DNA of 64,000 nucleotides from Neobacillus bataviensis LMG 21833 (GTDB lineage Bacteria > Bacillota > Bacilli > Bacillales > Cytobacillaceae): contig NZ_AJLS01000055.1 of the NCBI RefSeq assembly GCF_000307875.1, positions 1 to 64,000 on the forward strand. The letters are read 5' to 3'. A program made the position numbers and the translations under genes. The first letter of the stretch is position 1. Each line of letters starts with the position of its first letter. This document shows positions 51,680-60,185 of this stretch, piece by piece. The notes beneath the pieces are model-generated. The model searched no databases and was not told where the DNA came from. It saw nothing but the letters and a program-made list of their open reading frames with translations.

Positions 51680-52588
51680 TTGCCAATTAACATTCCAAAA
51701 CTTTTGCCCGCAAGAGAGGTTCTTGAACAGGAAAATATTTTCATCATGGACAATGAACGGGCAACCAGCCAGGATATCAGGCCTTTAAATATACTAATTT
51801 TGAACTTAATGCCTGAAAAAGAGAAAGCGGAAACCCAGCTATTACGATTATTGGGAAATTCACCATTACAGGTAAACGTCAATTTTTTAAAAACCAACTC
51901 CTATGAATCTACTCATACGAGTAAACAGCATTTGGAGCAGTTTTACACAACTTTCCCGGAAATTAAAAATCAGAAATTCGACGGGATGATCATTACCGGT
52001 GCCCCTGTGGAACTATTGGAATTCGATCAGGTTAAATATTGGGCCGAATTAACCGAAATTATGGATTGGGCCAATCAAAATGTCATCTCAACATTACATA
52101 TTTGCTGGGGGGCACAGGCGGCGCTTTACTACCATTATGATATTGGTAAATTTGAGCTGCAGCGAAAATGTTCCGGAATATATTCTCATCGTATTTTTGA
52201 GCAAAATGATATCTTGTTAAGGGGGTTTGATGATCATTTTTATGCACCCCTTTCTCGCTATACGGATGTATCGATTGAAGCAATTTTGAAAAACCCAGAC
52301 TTAAAATTGTTAGCAGCTTCAGAAGATGCCGGCGCATTATTGATTGCTTCCCGAGATCGAAAGCATGTAATGATCACTGGTCATTTGGAATATGAATCTG
52401 ATTCACTGGCGCAGGAATATGAAAGAGACTTACAAAAAGGTCTTGAGATCCATATGCCAGAAAATTATTTTCCTAACAATGACCCTACCCAGCCACCCAT
52501 CAATCGCTGGCGTTCTCATGGTCACTTATTCTTTTCCAATTGGCTCAATTATTATGTATATCAAGAAACCCCTTATACTTGGGTATGA
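51680..52588 (+). CDS. metA: Homoserine O-acetyltransferase (MetA family)
   Basis: First step of methionine synthesis. The 302 residues carry the catalytic cysteine C142 ('LHICWGAQA'). Residue 111 is glutamate ('TGAPVELLE'), which in studied MetA proteins selects acetyl-CoA; glycine at this place selects succinyl-CoA. So acetyl transfer is likely despite the common 'succinyltransferase' name. Start TTG 51680 has GGGAGG at 6 nt. No SAM riboswitch or T-box is seen in the 150-bp divergent gap. Confidence 0.94.
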   Translation: MPINIPKLLPAREVLEQENIFIMDNERATSQDIRPLNILILNLMPEKEKAETQLLRLLGNSPLQVNVNFLKTNSYESTHTSKQHLEQFYTTFPEIKNQKFDGMIITGAPVELLEFDQVKYWAELTEIMDWANQNVISTLHICWGAQAALYYHYDIGKFELQRKCSGIYSHRIFEQNDILLRGFDDHFYAPLSRYTDVSIEAILKNPDLKLLAASEDAGALLIASRDRKHVMITGHLEYESDSLAQEYERDLQKGLEIHMPENYFPNNDPTQPPINRWRSHGHLFFSNWLNYYVYQETPYTWV

Positions 52589-52625
52589 AAACAAGCATCG
52601 GATCTATTCCGATGCTTGTTTTTCC
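52588..52625 (+). terminator. Terminator after metA
   Basis: AAACAAGCATCGG-ATCTATT-CCGATGCTTGTTT followed by TTCC; a 13-bp perfect stem at the stop codon. Confidence 0.93.
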
Positions 52626-52700
52626 CTGTAAATCAATCGTCCCATTGTTTATTTTTTAAAATATAAAGAGATAATACAAATAAAAGAGGGGGGAATGTAA

Positions 52701-52913
52701 TTGGAAACAATCACTGGAGTCCATCGCAATCATTTCGGCGAGATTATTAATTTTGTTACTTCCGGCGGGCGGGTTATTTCGTACCGTAAAGCATTATTCG
52801 AGGCGGAAAACGGCCATATCCAAGGTGTCCAAACCAACCTTGATCAGGACGGAAACATGTCCTTAATGCCTGAACCAAACCAGTCGTTTGACCAATATCC
52901 GAATTTATTTTAA
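52701..52913 (+). CDS. DUF3892 family small protein
   Basis: A 70-residue protein with 'ITGVHRNHFGEIINFVTSGG' and 'ISYRKALFEAENGHIQGVQT', the DUF3892 pattern. TTG start with GAGGGGGGAATG. Cytoplasmic; function unknown. It lies between metA and mntR and ends at a hairpin shared with mntR. Confidence 0.85.
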   Translation: METITGVHRNHFGEIINFVTSGGRVISYRKALFEAENGHIQGVQTNLDQDGNMSLMPEPNQSFDQYPNLF

Positions 52914-52944
52914 AAAGCACCTAGTTTGTCTAGGTGCTCTTTTG
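52912..52944. terminator. Bidirectional terminator between DUF3892 gene and mntR
   Basis: AGCACCTAG-TTTGT-CTAGGTGCT followed by CTTTT on the plus strand; A residues on the other side give a T run on the minus strand. Confidence 0.88.
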
Positions 52945-52945
52945 G

Positions 52946-53368
52946 TCATTCTTGTTCATTTTGTTTTTGAATTTCTCGCAAAACCGCTGCCCTGTTCTCG
53001 TCTTCTTCAAAAAACTGTACAAGGTCACCAATGCGATCAATCGAATCCCAGCTTAAATGATGTTCAATTCCCTCAACATCGTTATAAATATTTTCTTGTT
53101 TTACCCCAATAATTTTTAAAAACTGTTCTAACAAATCATGCCGAAAGACGAGACGCTTCCCGATCTTCTTCCCTTTCGTTGTCAGCACAAGTCCTCTATA
53201 TTTTTCGTAGACCAAATATTCATCTTTATCCAGCTTTTGCACCATTTTCGTTACTGAGGAGGGATGGACAGACAGCGCTTCGGCGATATCTGATACCCGA
53301 GCGTATCCTTTTTCTTCAATCAAAATATAGATTTGTTCAATATAATCTTCCATACTAGGTGTTGGCAT
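52946..53368 (-). CDS. mntR: Manganese-responsive repressor MntR
   Basis: A 140-residue DtxR-family regulator that represses manganese uptake genes when Mn(II) is bound. The winged helix-turn-helix is residues 5-65 ('[20 protein letters not shown]'). All ligands are there: D8, E11, H77, E99, E102, H103. ATG 53368. No ABC or NRAMP manganese importer is in the window, so its targets are elsewhere. Confidence 0.96.
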   Translation of the reverse strand: MPTPSMEDYIEQIYILIEEKGYARVSDIAEALSVHPSSVTKMVQKLDKDEYLVYEKYRGLVLTTKGKKIGKRLVFRHDLLEQFLKIIGVKQENIYNDVEGIEHHLSWDSIDRIGDLVQFFEEDENRAAVLREIQKQNEQE

Positions 53369-53462
53369 CCCGAGACCTCCAAAAAATTACTCCATTCAAA
53401 GTTTACTATAGAAAAAAATGAGTGACAAGGCTCTTTATCACTTATTTGAAAACAGCTGGAAG

Positions 53463-55631
53463 TTATTTTGCTGTTAATTCCTCAAATAAAAATTTCACCC
53501 TTTTGTCCTGTTCATCTAAGAAAAGCCTTGCATTAAAGGTTTTGTCCTTGTTGGTAAAACCTTCAATCAACTCTGTTTTCCCTTCTGAAAGGAGCAGTTT
53601 TACATTTTTCTGGGTAATATTCTTCCCAAGGATTTGTTTGGAAATAGTAAAATTACATTGATTATTTTTATAATTACTGCAGCCATAAAAGCTGCCCTTA
53701 TCCACAATGGCTCCATCACATTTTTTACATGGTCCAAGCTTAGTAAATGTCTTTTTCTTGGTATATTGTTTTCCGGGAATGAAATTTTGAGTAACCTCCT
53801 CGGAAAATGTCCAATTGCCGGATTGATCAATACTAGAGGAAATTAAATGGACAACCATCTTTTTTGTCTGATCCATAAAATGACCGGGTACCGCCGAACC
53901 TTCTGAGATTTCCTTCAATTTTTGTTCCCATTTAGCGGTCATTTCCGGAGAAGCAAGAATCTCTGAGCCTATTGCTTCAATTAGTATTTTTGCTTTTGCA
54001 GTTGCATAAACTACATTCTTTTTCACTTCAATGTATAAGCGATCCTTAAGCATTGTGATAATTCCCGCCCGAGTGGCTTCGGTACCAAGACCTTCCGTTC
54101 TTGTTAAGACTTTTTCCAGCTCTTTATCATCTATATGCTTACCAGCGGTCTTCATTAATGTGATTAGCTGCCCTTCAGTATAACGCTTCGGCGGCTGCGT
54201 CTGACTTTCTTTTACATCTACTTTTACCGTTTTTCCTTGCTCCCCCTTTGTCAAAGAAGGAAGCTCAGGTTCATCCTCACGTTCCTTTTGGTTCAGAACC
54301 TTTCTCCAGCCCTCCTCCAGTTGTACTTTTCCCTTTGAGATAAAGGCTGCCCTGCCGTCTACTAAGGTAGTAACTGTGGTATATTCTGCTAAAGACTTGT
54401 TGTAATGAGCGGCAATTAAACTCGTCACAATTAAATCATAAATTTGCCGTTCATCAGGACTTAATCTCGCGACATTTGGGATTTGCTCTGTCGGAATAAT
54501 CGCATAGTGATCGGTAACTTTTTTTTCATTTACATATCGTTTGTTATCGGCTATAGAAGCGATTGGTAATGGAAAAAAGCTTGAATAGTCGCTTATATGA
54601 CTCAGTTTATTTAGAATGTCAGGGAAGGTATTAGCCTCTTCTTTCGTTACATGCCGCGAATCGGAGCGGGGATAGGATACATTCCCCTTTTGATAGAGTT
54701 TTTGCAGGACATCCAACGTTTTTTTCGGCGGGAATTTATAGCGCCTATTTGCCTCTGCTTGTAATGCGGATAAATTATAGAGTAACGGCGGTAAAAATTC
54801 CTTCCTTTCGGAAAGTACCTCTGCCACTTCTGCCGTCTTTTCGCGGCAAAAGGCAGCAACTTTTTCTGCCATTTCCTTTGTTTTTACCCGGGTTTCGCCA
54901 TCATTCTCCCACTTTCCGCTATATTTCTTACCATTGATGTCAAAATGAGCTATCACTTCCCAAAAGGGCTCGGACTTAAATTTCTCAATTTCCAGTTCTC
55001 TTTTTACAATGAGCGCTAATGTTGGGGTTTGTACCCTCCCAACCGAAAACACATCGGAAAAGCCTTTTTTTTGCAGCAGCAAACTATAAAGCCTTGAGCC
55101 GTTCATTCCCACCACCCAATCCGCACAGGCACGTGTATAGGCCTCAAAGTACAGACTTTTCGTCTCCTTTTCATCCAGCAATTTACTAAATCCTTCCCGA
55201 ATCGCATTTGGTGTTAAGGATGAGGTCCAAAGTCGTTTCATTGGTTTTTTACAGTTTGTTAATCTTAGAATATTGCGGATGATTAATTCGCCTTCACGTC
55301 CGGCATCCCCTGCATGGATAATTTCCGTAACCTCAGGGTTCGAAACCAATTTTTTAATCACTGCAAATTGTTTTGCTTTATCTTTCGTTACCTCATATTT
55401 GAAGTGCCCCGGTATAATGGGCAGATTGTCTAAAGACCATTTTTTCCAGCTCGGTTCATACTTTTCCGGTGCCACAAGCTGGCAAAGATGACCGATGGCC
55501 CATGTAACATAAGCACCTTTCGTAAACATGTCATTTGGAAAAATCTCAATAAAACCATTTTGTTTTTTATGTTTAAAAATAGAAGCTAATGTTGAACCTT
55601 GATCGGGTTTCTCAGCAATAATTAATTTCAT
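53463..55631 (-). CDS. topB: DNA topoisomerase III
   Basis: A 722-residue type IA topoisomerase. The Toprim acids are E7 and 'HAGDAGREGE' (about 107-116). The catalytic tyrosine is Y320 in 'SYPRSDSRHV'. A C-terminal 'CKKC ... GCSNYKNNQC' zinc-finger-like region is present. It unlinks replication and recombination intermediates. ATG 55631 has AAAGGAG at 8 nt; the frame to 55667 is not needed. Confidence 0.95.
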   Translation of the reverse strand: MKLIIAEKPDQGSTLASIFKHKKQNGFIEIFPNDMFTKGAYVTWAIGHLCQLVAPEKYEPSWKKWSLDNLPIIPGHFKYEVTKDKAKQFAVIKKLVSNPEVTEIIHAGDAGREGELIIRNILRLTNCKKPMKRLWTSSLTPNAIREGFSKLLDEKETKSLYFEAYTRACADWVVGMNGSRLYSLLLQKKGFSDVFSVGRVQTPTLALIVKRELEIEKFKSEPFWEVIAHFDINGKKYSGKWENDGETRVKTKEMAEKVAAFCREKTAEVAEVLSERKEFLPPLLYNLSALQAEANRRYKFPPKKTLDVLQKLYQKGNVSYPRSDSRHVTKEEANTFPDILNKLSHISDYSSFFPLPIASIADNKRYVNEKKVTDHYAIIPTEQIPNVARLSPDERQIYDLIVTSLIAAHYNKSLAEYTTVTTLVDGRAAFISKGKVQLEEGWRKVLNQKEREDEPELPSLTKGEQGKTVKVDVKESQTQPPKRYTEGQLITLMKTAGKHIDDKELEKVLTRTEGLGTEATRAGIITMLKDRLYIEVKKNVVYATAKAKILIEAIGSEILASPEMTAKWEQKLKEISEGSAVPGHFMDQTKKMVVHLISSSIDQSGNWTFSEEVTQNFIPGKQYTKKKTFTKLGPCKKCDGAIVDKGSFYGCSNYKNNQCNFTISKQILGKNITQKNVKLLLSEGKTELIEGFTNKDKTFNARLFLDEQDKRVKFLFEELTAK

Positions 55632-55718
55632 ATATATTTGCTCCTTTTTAAAGCATCCCGGATTCATTTTCCCACTTCCAACGAATTTCGTAAAGCAATA
55701 AAAATAGGAAGTAACCTA

Positions 55719-55781
55719 ATAACCGCATTAAGTTAGGGCAGAAATAAATGTCAAGATTATGACAATTCCATTAGCGGTTAT
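55719..55781. repeat. Nested inverted repeats between topB and the gene at 55872
   Basis: ATAACCGC (55719-55726) and GCGGTTAT (55774-55781) enclose a second palindrome, TGTCA-AGATTA-TGACA (55749-55764). All lie in a 240-bp gap without a gene. No T run follows. It could be a cruciform, a protein site or a degenerate mobile repeat. Confidence 0.5.
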
Positions 55782-55792
55782 GACCTCCGTAC

Positions 55793-55832
55793 AAATAAAA
55801 AAAGGGTGCCATTTTCATTCAGGCAGGCCCTT
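55793..55832 (-). terminator. Terminator after the gene at 55872
   Basis: Minus-strand AAGGG-CC-TGCC ... GGCA-CCCTT with a two-base bulge, followed by TTTTTTTATTT. Confidence 0.7.
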
Positions 55833-55871
55833 ACTAATTTGTGATTCCCATTCAACTATTTTGAATATTGA

Positions 55872-56153
55872 TCAGTTTAATCCCTTGAGTGAAGACTTTT
55901 GAATATACCAATTCTCCTTAGGAATGATATTTGAGACAGTTAATATTAATGATGGAATTCTTTCTACATCGAAGACAATGGCTCCAATTTTCTTTGCAAA
56001 CATAATAAAGGCATCTCCATGAGAAAAATTAGCTAAATCATTACCAATATGGAGCAAAGACATCATGATTGCCTGTTTTTCATCTGACTCAATGAAAACC
56101 TGTGGTGAGAATCGTAAAATCCAATCCTCCCCTTCAATTGAAAATCGGAACAT
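55872..56153 (-). CDS. Small protein, unknown
   Basis: A 93-residue frame from ATG 56153 (GAGGTGGGG, 10 nt spacing). The N-terminus 'MFRFSIEGEDWILRFSPQVF' and 'SLLHIGNDLANFSHGDAFIMF' show no known motif. Upstream frame to 56270 would add a hydrophobic segment but has no ribosome binding site. It ends with a plausible terminator. Confidence 0.5.
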   Translation of the reverse strand: MFRFSIEGEDWILRFSPQVFIESDEKQAIMMSLLHIGNDLANFSHGDAFIMFAKKIGAIVFDVERIPSLILTVSNIIPKENWYIQKSSLKGLN

Positions 56154-56299
56154 GCGGGTCCCCACCTCTAAAATATTAAATATATTAATTAAAGATATGA
56201 GGAAGAGGCATGAATATGTTAAGTGATGAATTAAATTCAGACTCTTTTGTAAATTTATCAAAACCTGCATATTTTCAGCAAAAAACCACTTTCCTTTTC

Positions 56300-56328
56300 T
56301 TGACTGTCCATTTTCATTATTGTATATT
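56300..56328 (+). promoter_or_regulatory. Sigma-A promoter of the cold-shock gene
   Basis: TTGACT (56300-56305), 17 bp, TATATT (56323-56328). Predicted start near 56335, leaving an untranslated leader of about 100 nt. Confidence 0.8.
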
Positions 56329-56334
56329 TAAAGC

Positions 56335-56378
56335 ATCATGCAGCCAATTAACAAAAAATAGCTGATTTGCTGCATGAT
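56335..56378 (+). promoter_or_regulatory. Structured cold-shock mRNA leader
   Basis: ATCATGCAGC (56335-56344) pairs with GCTGCATGAT (56369-56378) over 10 bp. The hairpin stands at the very 5' end of the predicted transcript, like the temperature-sensitive leaders of csp mRNAs. Confidence 0.6.
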
Positions 56379-56436
56379 AATATTTATCTTTGGCACCATC
56401 CAGTGGTGTCTTGAAAGGCTTAGGAGGAAGAAGTAC

Positions 56437-56637
56437 ATGCAAAACGGTAAAGTAAAATGGTTTAACAACGAAAAAGGCTTTGGTTTTATCGAAGTTGAGG
56501 GTGGCGACGACGTATTCGTACATTTCAGCGCGATCCAAGGCGAAGGCTTCAAATCATTAGAAGAAGGCCAAGAAGTTTCTTTCGAAATCGTTGAAGGAAA
56601 CCGTGGACCACAAGCAGCTAACGTAGTAAAACTATAA
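56437..56637 (+). CDS. cspD: Cold-shock protein (CspD-like)
   Basis: A 66-residue single-strand nucleic-acid chaperone with RNP1 'KGFGFI' and RNP2 'VFVHF'. ATG 56437 has TTAGGAGGAAG. The position before ypeQ-ypeP matches cspD of B. subtilis, but the paralogue cannot be fixed by sequence alone. Confidence 0.93.
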   Translation: MQNGKVKWFNNEKGFGFIEVEGGDDVFVHFSAIQGEGFKSLEEGQEVSFEIVEGNRGPQAANVVKL

Positions 56638-56658
56638 TCCTAACTTATAATGACCAAT

Positions 56659-56690
56659 CAAAGGCTGACGAATCTCGTCAGCCTTTTTAT
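56659..56690. terminator. Bidirectional terminator between cspD and ypeQ
   Basis: AAAGGCTGACG-AATCT-CGTCAGCCTTT followed by TTATTTA on the plus strand. Confidence 0.9.
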
Positions 56691-56876
56691 TTATTTAAGT
56701 TTATTCCCGTATTCTTGCAGCTTTTCCCCCACGGTACATTGGGAAATACAAAAACGATGCGCCACTCTTCGCCCGCCTTCTTTCTTTAGCTGCTGATGCA
56801 AAAAACAGCCATCACAGTATTGATTAATCATGCTTTCTACTTGGCTAAACAGTTCCTTTCTAACTGAATGCTTCAT
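56691..56876 (-). CDS. ypeQ: YpeQ zinc-finger protein
   Basis: A 61-residue protein. C21 and C24 (YCDGCF) plus 'HRFCISQCTVG' (C43, C47) give a four-cysteine zinc site, with nearby histidines. This matches the YpeQ family (DUF2602). It starts 21 bp after the ypeP stop, so it is the second gene of a ypeP-ypeQ unit. Function unknown. Confidence 0.85.
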   Translation of the reverse strand: MKHSVRKELFSQVESMINQYCDGCFLHQQLKKEGGRRVAHRFCISQCTVGEKLQEYGNKLK

Positions 56877-56897
56877 TTACTGATTATCACCCTCTTT

Positions 56898-57557
56898 TCA
56901 TAGAATTAGCGTTTTGGCGAAGATTTCTTTCCCTTCTAATGCCTGGGTGGCCAATTTATCCGCTTCCTTGTTATCCTTTCTTGGTATAACCGTATATTTT
57001 GGCAGCAATCCTAACACCTTCATTTTTTCTTCAATCCGATCAAGCCAGGCATTAAGCGTTTCCTCATAACAAGGCCATTCCCCTTCAAGCTGCTTTAATA
57101 CACCCTGGGAATCTCCTTTAAATTCACAGGATAGGTGATGAACACCCAAATCCTCTAGAATATTTAATGCATAATAAAAAGCGGCATATTCTGCTTCATT
57201 GTTGGTTTCCATTTCATCAACCCGCTCGTTGGCACGGATGCGATATTTCTTTTTTCCTTGCCTAAAAAAGATAACAGCTCCTAGCCCTGCCTGATTGGTT
57301 TCCTTGTGAAATCCGCCGTCAAAAAAAACAGTAATCTCGTGGGGATCTTCTTCAATCTCTGTTAACAGTTTTTTCATTTCTTTTATAATCCAAGTTGTCC
57401 CTTTTTCATCATAAACATACAACTCACTCACTTTGCCGGTTCCCTCAAGTTCCTCACCCATTTGTAATGCCAATTCCCCCGAAATCCACTCAGATGAACA
57501 TCGGACTTTTTCATTACTACTCTTTACCTTATAGTTCCACTCAAGCCTATATTTCAT
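56898..57557 (-). CDS. ypeP: YpeP: RNase H-fold protein
   Basis: About 219 residues. An N-terminal region (1-80) precedes an RNase H fold with the metal acids 'FFDGGF', 'NNEAEYAA', 'KGDSQGV' and 'DNKEADKLA' (D, E, D, D). All four are present, so nuclease activity on RNA:DNA hybrids is possible. ATG 57557 has GAGAGGCTG. Confidence 0.88.
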   Translation of the reverse strand: MKYRLEWNYKVKSSNEKVRCSSEWISGELALQMGEELEGTGKVSELYVYDEKGTTWIIKEMKKLLTEIEEDPHEITVFFDGGFHKETNQAGLGAVIFFRQGKKKYRIRANERVDEMETNNEAEYAAFYYALNILEDLGVHHLSCEFKGDSQGVLKQLEGEWPCYEETLNAWLDRIEEKMKVLGLLPKYTVIPRKDNKEADKLATQALEGKEIFAKTLIL

Positions 57558-57729
57558 TGTTTTCAGCCTCTCAAAAATGATTTTCACGCTTTTACCAATT
57601 AGCTTATTCATTAAGCCACTAGAATATATATTATTATCATACCCATTTAAGCAGCCTGAAAATATTTTCCCGCATCAATGTGATAAAATATGTTAAACTT
57701 TCATTATTATATTATTGGGGGAATCACCA

Positions 57730-58149
57730 TTGATTGAAATCTATATTGATGGGGCAAGTGCCGGTAATCCTGGCCTGAGCGGGGCTGGAATTTTTATTAA
57801 GGGAAACGGCATCACAGAAAAATATTCGGTCCCGCTTGGCAATATGACAAACCATGAGGCAGAATTTCATGCTTTTATTGAAGCGCTAAAAATATGCATA
57901 AAGAAGGGCTTTATCCATTCGGTCGTCTCATTTCGGACGGATTCCGAATTAGTGAATAAGTCTTTTGAAAAAGCATTTGTAAAAAATAAATTGTATGCCC
58001 CACTGCTTAAAGAAGCCCTTGATTTAACGAAAGAGATTGATTTATTTTTTATGAAATGGATCCCAAGTAGTGAGAACAAAGTGGCCGATGAACTGGCACG
58101 ACTGGCGATACGAAAAAACACTAGCGAGGAGCCCAATATATCCATATGA
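57730..58149 (+). CDS. ypdQ: YpdQ: RNase HI-like protein
   Basis: A 139-residue RNase HI-type nuclease with 'IYIDGASAGN', 'NHEAEF', 'RTDSEL' and 'VADELARLA' (D-E-D-D). TTG start at 57730 behind GGGGGGAATC. It overlaps the EamA gene by 4 bp (ATGA). It diverges from ypeP, another RNase H-fold gene. Confidence 0.9.
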   Translation: MIEIYIDGASAGNPGLSGAGIFIKGNGITEKYSVPLGNMTNHEAEFHAFIEALKICIKKGFIHSVVSFRTDSELVNKSFEKAFVKNKLYAPLLKEALDLTKEIDLFFMKWIPSSENKVADELARLAIRKNTSEEPNISI

Positions 58150-59066
58150 AAAAACCCATATTTGCAGATTTAAGTCTGCTTCTTGTCACGTTTATCTGGG
58201 GCACAACCTTTGTGTTAGTCCAAAATGCGATTGATTTCCTGCCACCCTTTGCCTTTAACGGAATCCGCTTTTTCATTGCAGCGCTTTTGCTCATCCTATG
58301 CCTACTAGTATTTGAGAAAAAGCAGCTTAAACAATTGAATCTGAAATTAATTGGCTCGGGTGTGTTTATTGGATTTTGGCTATTTCTTGGTTATGTCTCA
58401 CAAACCATCGGCCTATTATATACCACTACATCAAAGGCGGGATTTATCACAGGCCTTAGTGTCGTTTTGGTCCCCTTATTCTCGATGTTTTTACTCAAGC
58501 AGTATCCAAGTAAAAATGCCATTATAGGAGTTTTTACGGCAACAATTGGCTTATTTTTGCTTACCATGACTGACGTAGCATCATTAAATATTGGTGATGG
58601 ATTTGTGTTTATTTGTGCGATTAGCTTTGCGATGCATATTATTTTAACCGGCAAATTTAGCAGTCAGTACCCAACCCTATTATTAACAGCTATTCAAATT
58701 TCAACCGTTGCCATCCTGTCGATGGGATCTTCGTTTATTTTTGAAGATTGGAAAAGGTCACTTACGTTAGACGTTCTTTTATCACAAAATGTCATCACTG
58801 CCTTAATTATAACGAGTGTGTTTGCTACCGCGCTTGCCTTCTTTATTCAAACAAATTTTCAAAAATATACATCGGCAACAAGGGTGGCATTAATTTTTGC
58901 GATGGAACCGGTTTTTGCGGCAATTGCCGGCTATTTTTGGGCTCAGGAACGATTAGCTATTGGCGCTCTTTTCGGTTGCGGCCTTATTTTTATGGGAATG
59001 ATTTTCGCCGAACTCCCAGTAAATAGAATTCCATTGCTGAGAAAAAGCAAAGAACTTGAAGGTTAA
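58146..59066 (+). CDS. EamA/DMT family transporter
   Basis: A 306-residue membrane protein of ten helices, two EamA repeats (about 9-140 and 150-290). The family exports amino acids or metabolites; the substrate is unknown. Its ATG lies in the ypdQ stop codon (ATGA), so it is coupled to ypdQ. Confidence 0.92.
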   Translation: MKKPIFADLSLLLVTFIWGTTFVLVQNAIDFLPPFAFNGIRFFIAALLLILCLLVFEKKQLKQLNLKLIGSGVFIGFWLFLGYVSQTIGLLYTTTSKAGFITGLSVVLVPLFSMFLLKQYPSKNAIIGVFTATIGLFLLTMTDVASLNIGDGFVFICAISFAMHIILTGKFSSQYPTLLLTAIQISTVAILSMGSSFIFEDWKRSLTLDVLLSQNVITALIITSVFATALAFFIQTNFQKYTSATRVALIFAMEPVFAAIAGYFWAQERLAIGALFGCGLIFMGMIFAELPVNRIPLLRKSKELEG

Positions 59067-59070
59067 CGAA

Positions 59071-59097
59071 AAAACTCCCTGTTTATGGGAGTTTTTG
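59071..59097 (+). terminator. Terminator after the EamA gene
   Basis: AAAACTCCC-TGTTTAT-GGGAGTTTT followed by TG; 9-bp perfect stem. Confidence 0.88.
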
Positions 59098-59099
59098 AT

Positions 59100-59369
59100 T
59101 TATATCACAAGTAAATCTTGTTCCGTCACAAAATCAATCGCTGCTTGTCGCGTATGAATCTCGTTTGCAATGAATGTTTCCAGCAATGACATATAGAAAC
59201 TTCCATCAAAACTCTTTTGTGCCTTTAACGTTAACTCAATTGCAGTATTCATCATTTCATCGGAAGCATTTGTATAATGTTTCCCAAAGAAAATAAAGCC
59301 AATAGCATCTTCTTGAAATAGAAATCCCTTTCCTTTCAAGTAATGCAAATACTCTTCAACCGTCCGCAC
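59100..59369 (-). CDS. Small protein, unknown (DUF6123-like)
   Basis: An 89-residue soluble protein with 'EEYLHYLKGKGFLFQEDAIGFIFFGKHYT'-like N-terminal half and a helical tail. The start is placed at GTG 59369, as the frame further up begins at a TTG without a ribosome binding site. I recall a family called DUF6123 of this form but cannot confirm. Function unknown. Confidence 0.65.
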   Translation of the reverse strand: MRTVEEYLHYLKGKGFLFQEDAIGFIFFGKHYTNASDEMMNTAIELTLKAQKSFDGSFYMSLLETFIANEIHTRQAAIDFVTEQDLLVI

Positions 59370-59411
59370 TGACCACCCATTCCTCTCTCCCAATTTTCTA
59401 AAAATATCCCT

Positions 59412-59903
59412 TTAAAATCTTAACCTAAAATTCAAGGCTTTTCTATTCTTTTTTGTACATAAATGGCCAATCACTCCGACGGCAATTCCAAGCAACGCAC
59501 CGCCAATAACTTCATCCGGCTGGTGACCTAACATTTCTTTTAGCTTTTTTGGAGTTTCTTGTTTAAATTCCACACTTTCTTCTTTGTGAATTTTTTCAAT
59601 TAATTCGTTCATTGAATTTACTTTTAGAGTGAGCTCACCTGTTTGCCTCCGGACACCTTGTGCATCGTACATGACAATTAATCCATAGACAAGTGAGAGC
59701 GCAAAGTCAAAGGTCGGCAGCCCCCTTTGTAAGGCAATATAGGTGGTTAACGTGGAAACTCCCGCGGAATGCGAACTAGGCATGCCACCCGTTCCAAAAA
59801 ATAGTTCAGGCCGCCATTCTTTCTTTTTAAAATAATGAATGGGAATTTTTACCCCTTGGGCAAGTCCAATACTTAAAAGGGCTAAATAAACGCCTTTGTT
59901 CAT
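59412..59903 (-). CDS. Divergent PAP2-family membrane protein
   Basis: A 163-residue protein with about four helices. 'GGMPSSHSAGVSTL' and 'YDAQGVRRQTGE' are the signatures of the divergent PAP2 (DUF212, YuiD) group, related to acid phosphatases acting on lipid phosphates. ATG 59903. Substrate unknown. Confidence 0.9.
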   Translation of the reverse strand: MNKGVYLALLSIGLAQGVKIPIHYFKKKEWRPELFFGTGGMPSSHSAGVSTLTTYIALQRGLPTFDFALSLVYGLIVMYDAQGVRRQTGELTLKVNSMNELIEKIHKEESVEFKQETPKKLKEMLGHQPDEVIGGALLGIAVGVIGHLCTKKNRKALNFRLRF

Positions 59904-59991
59904 TTTTTCATCACCTCTGCCATTATTGTTAGAGATCCCGAGTTAGATTATTCCTAATGGAAATACTACCTATAATGGGAGGTGATTTGTT

Positions 59992-60129
59992 ATGAGTAAT
60001 AATGCTAAGAGAAACCGCGGCGTGAAGGCACATGGAGTAAATCCACAAGGCTATGGACAAGATGCGGAGTTTGCGGAGGAACCAAAAAGCAAACTGGAAA
60101 ATGCAGCAAAAAAAAAGAATACGAAATAA
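59992..60129 (+). CDS. sspL: Small acid-soluble spore protein L
   Basis: A 45-residue, Lys/Asn-rich protein with 'NRGVKAHGVNPQGYGQD' and 'PKSKLENAAKKKNTK', matching SspL-type minor spore proteins. ATG 59992 has GGGAGGTGA. It lies upstream of ypcP as in B. subtilis. Such proteins are made in the forespore and may bind spore DNA or cytosolic components. Confidence 0.88.
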   Translation: MSNNAKRNRGVKAHGVNPQGYGQDAEFAEEPKSKLENAAKKKNTK

Positions 60130-60142
60130 TACTTATGTAGTC

Positions 60143-60171
60143 CTGGCTGTCCCCTTGCCTGAGACAGCCAG
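60143..60171 (+). terminator. Hairpin after sspL
   Basis: CTGGCTGTC-N11-GACAGCCAG, a 9-bp perfect stem 13 bp after the stop codon, but without a T run. It may end the transcript or protect its 3' end. Confidence 0.5.
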
Positions 60172-60185
60172 CTAGCAAAATCCTG

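Noticed and set aside
56317..56552. Minus-strand frames opposite the cold-shock gene and its leader
   Set aside because: They are shadows of the csp gene and leader; no ribosome binding site.
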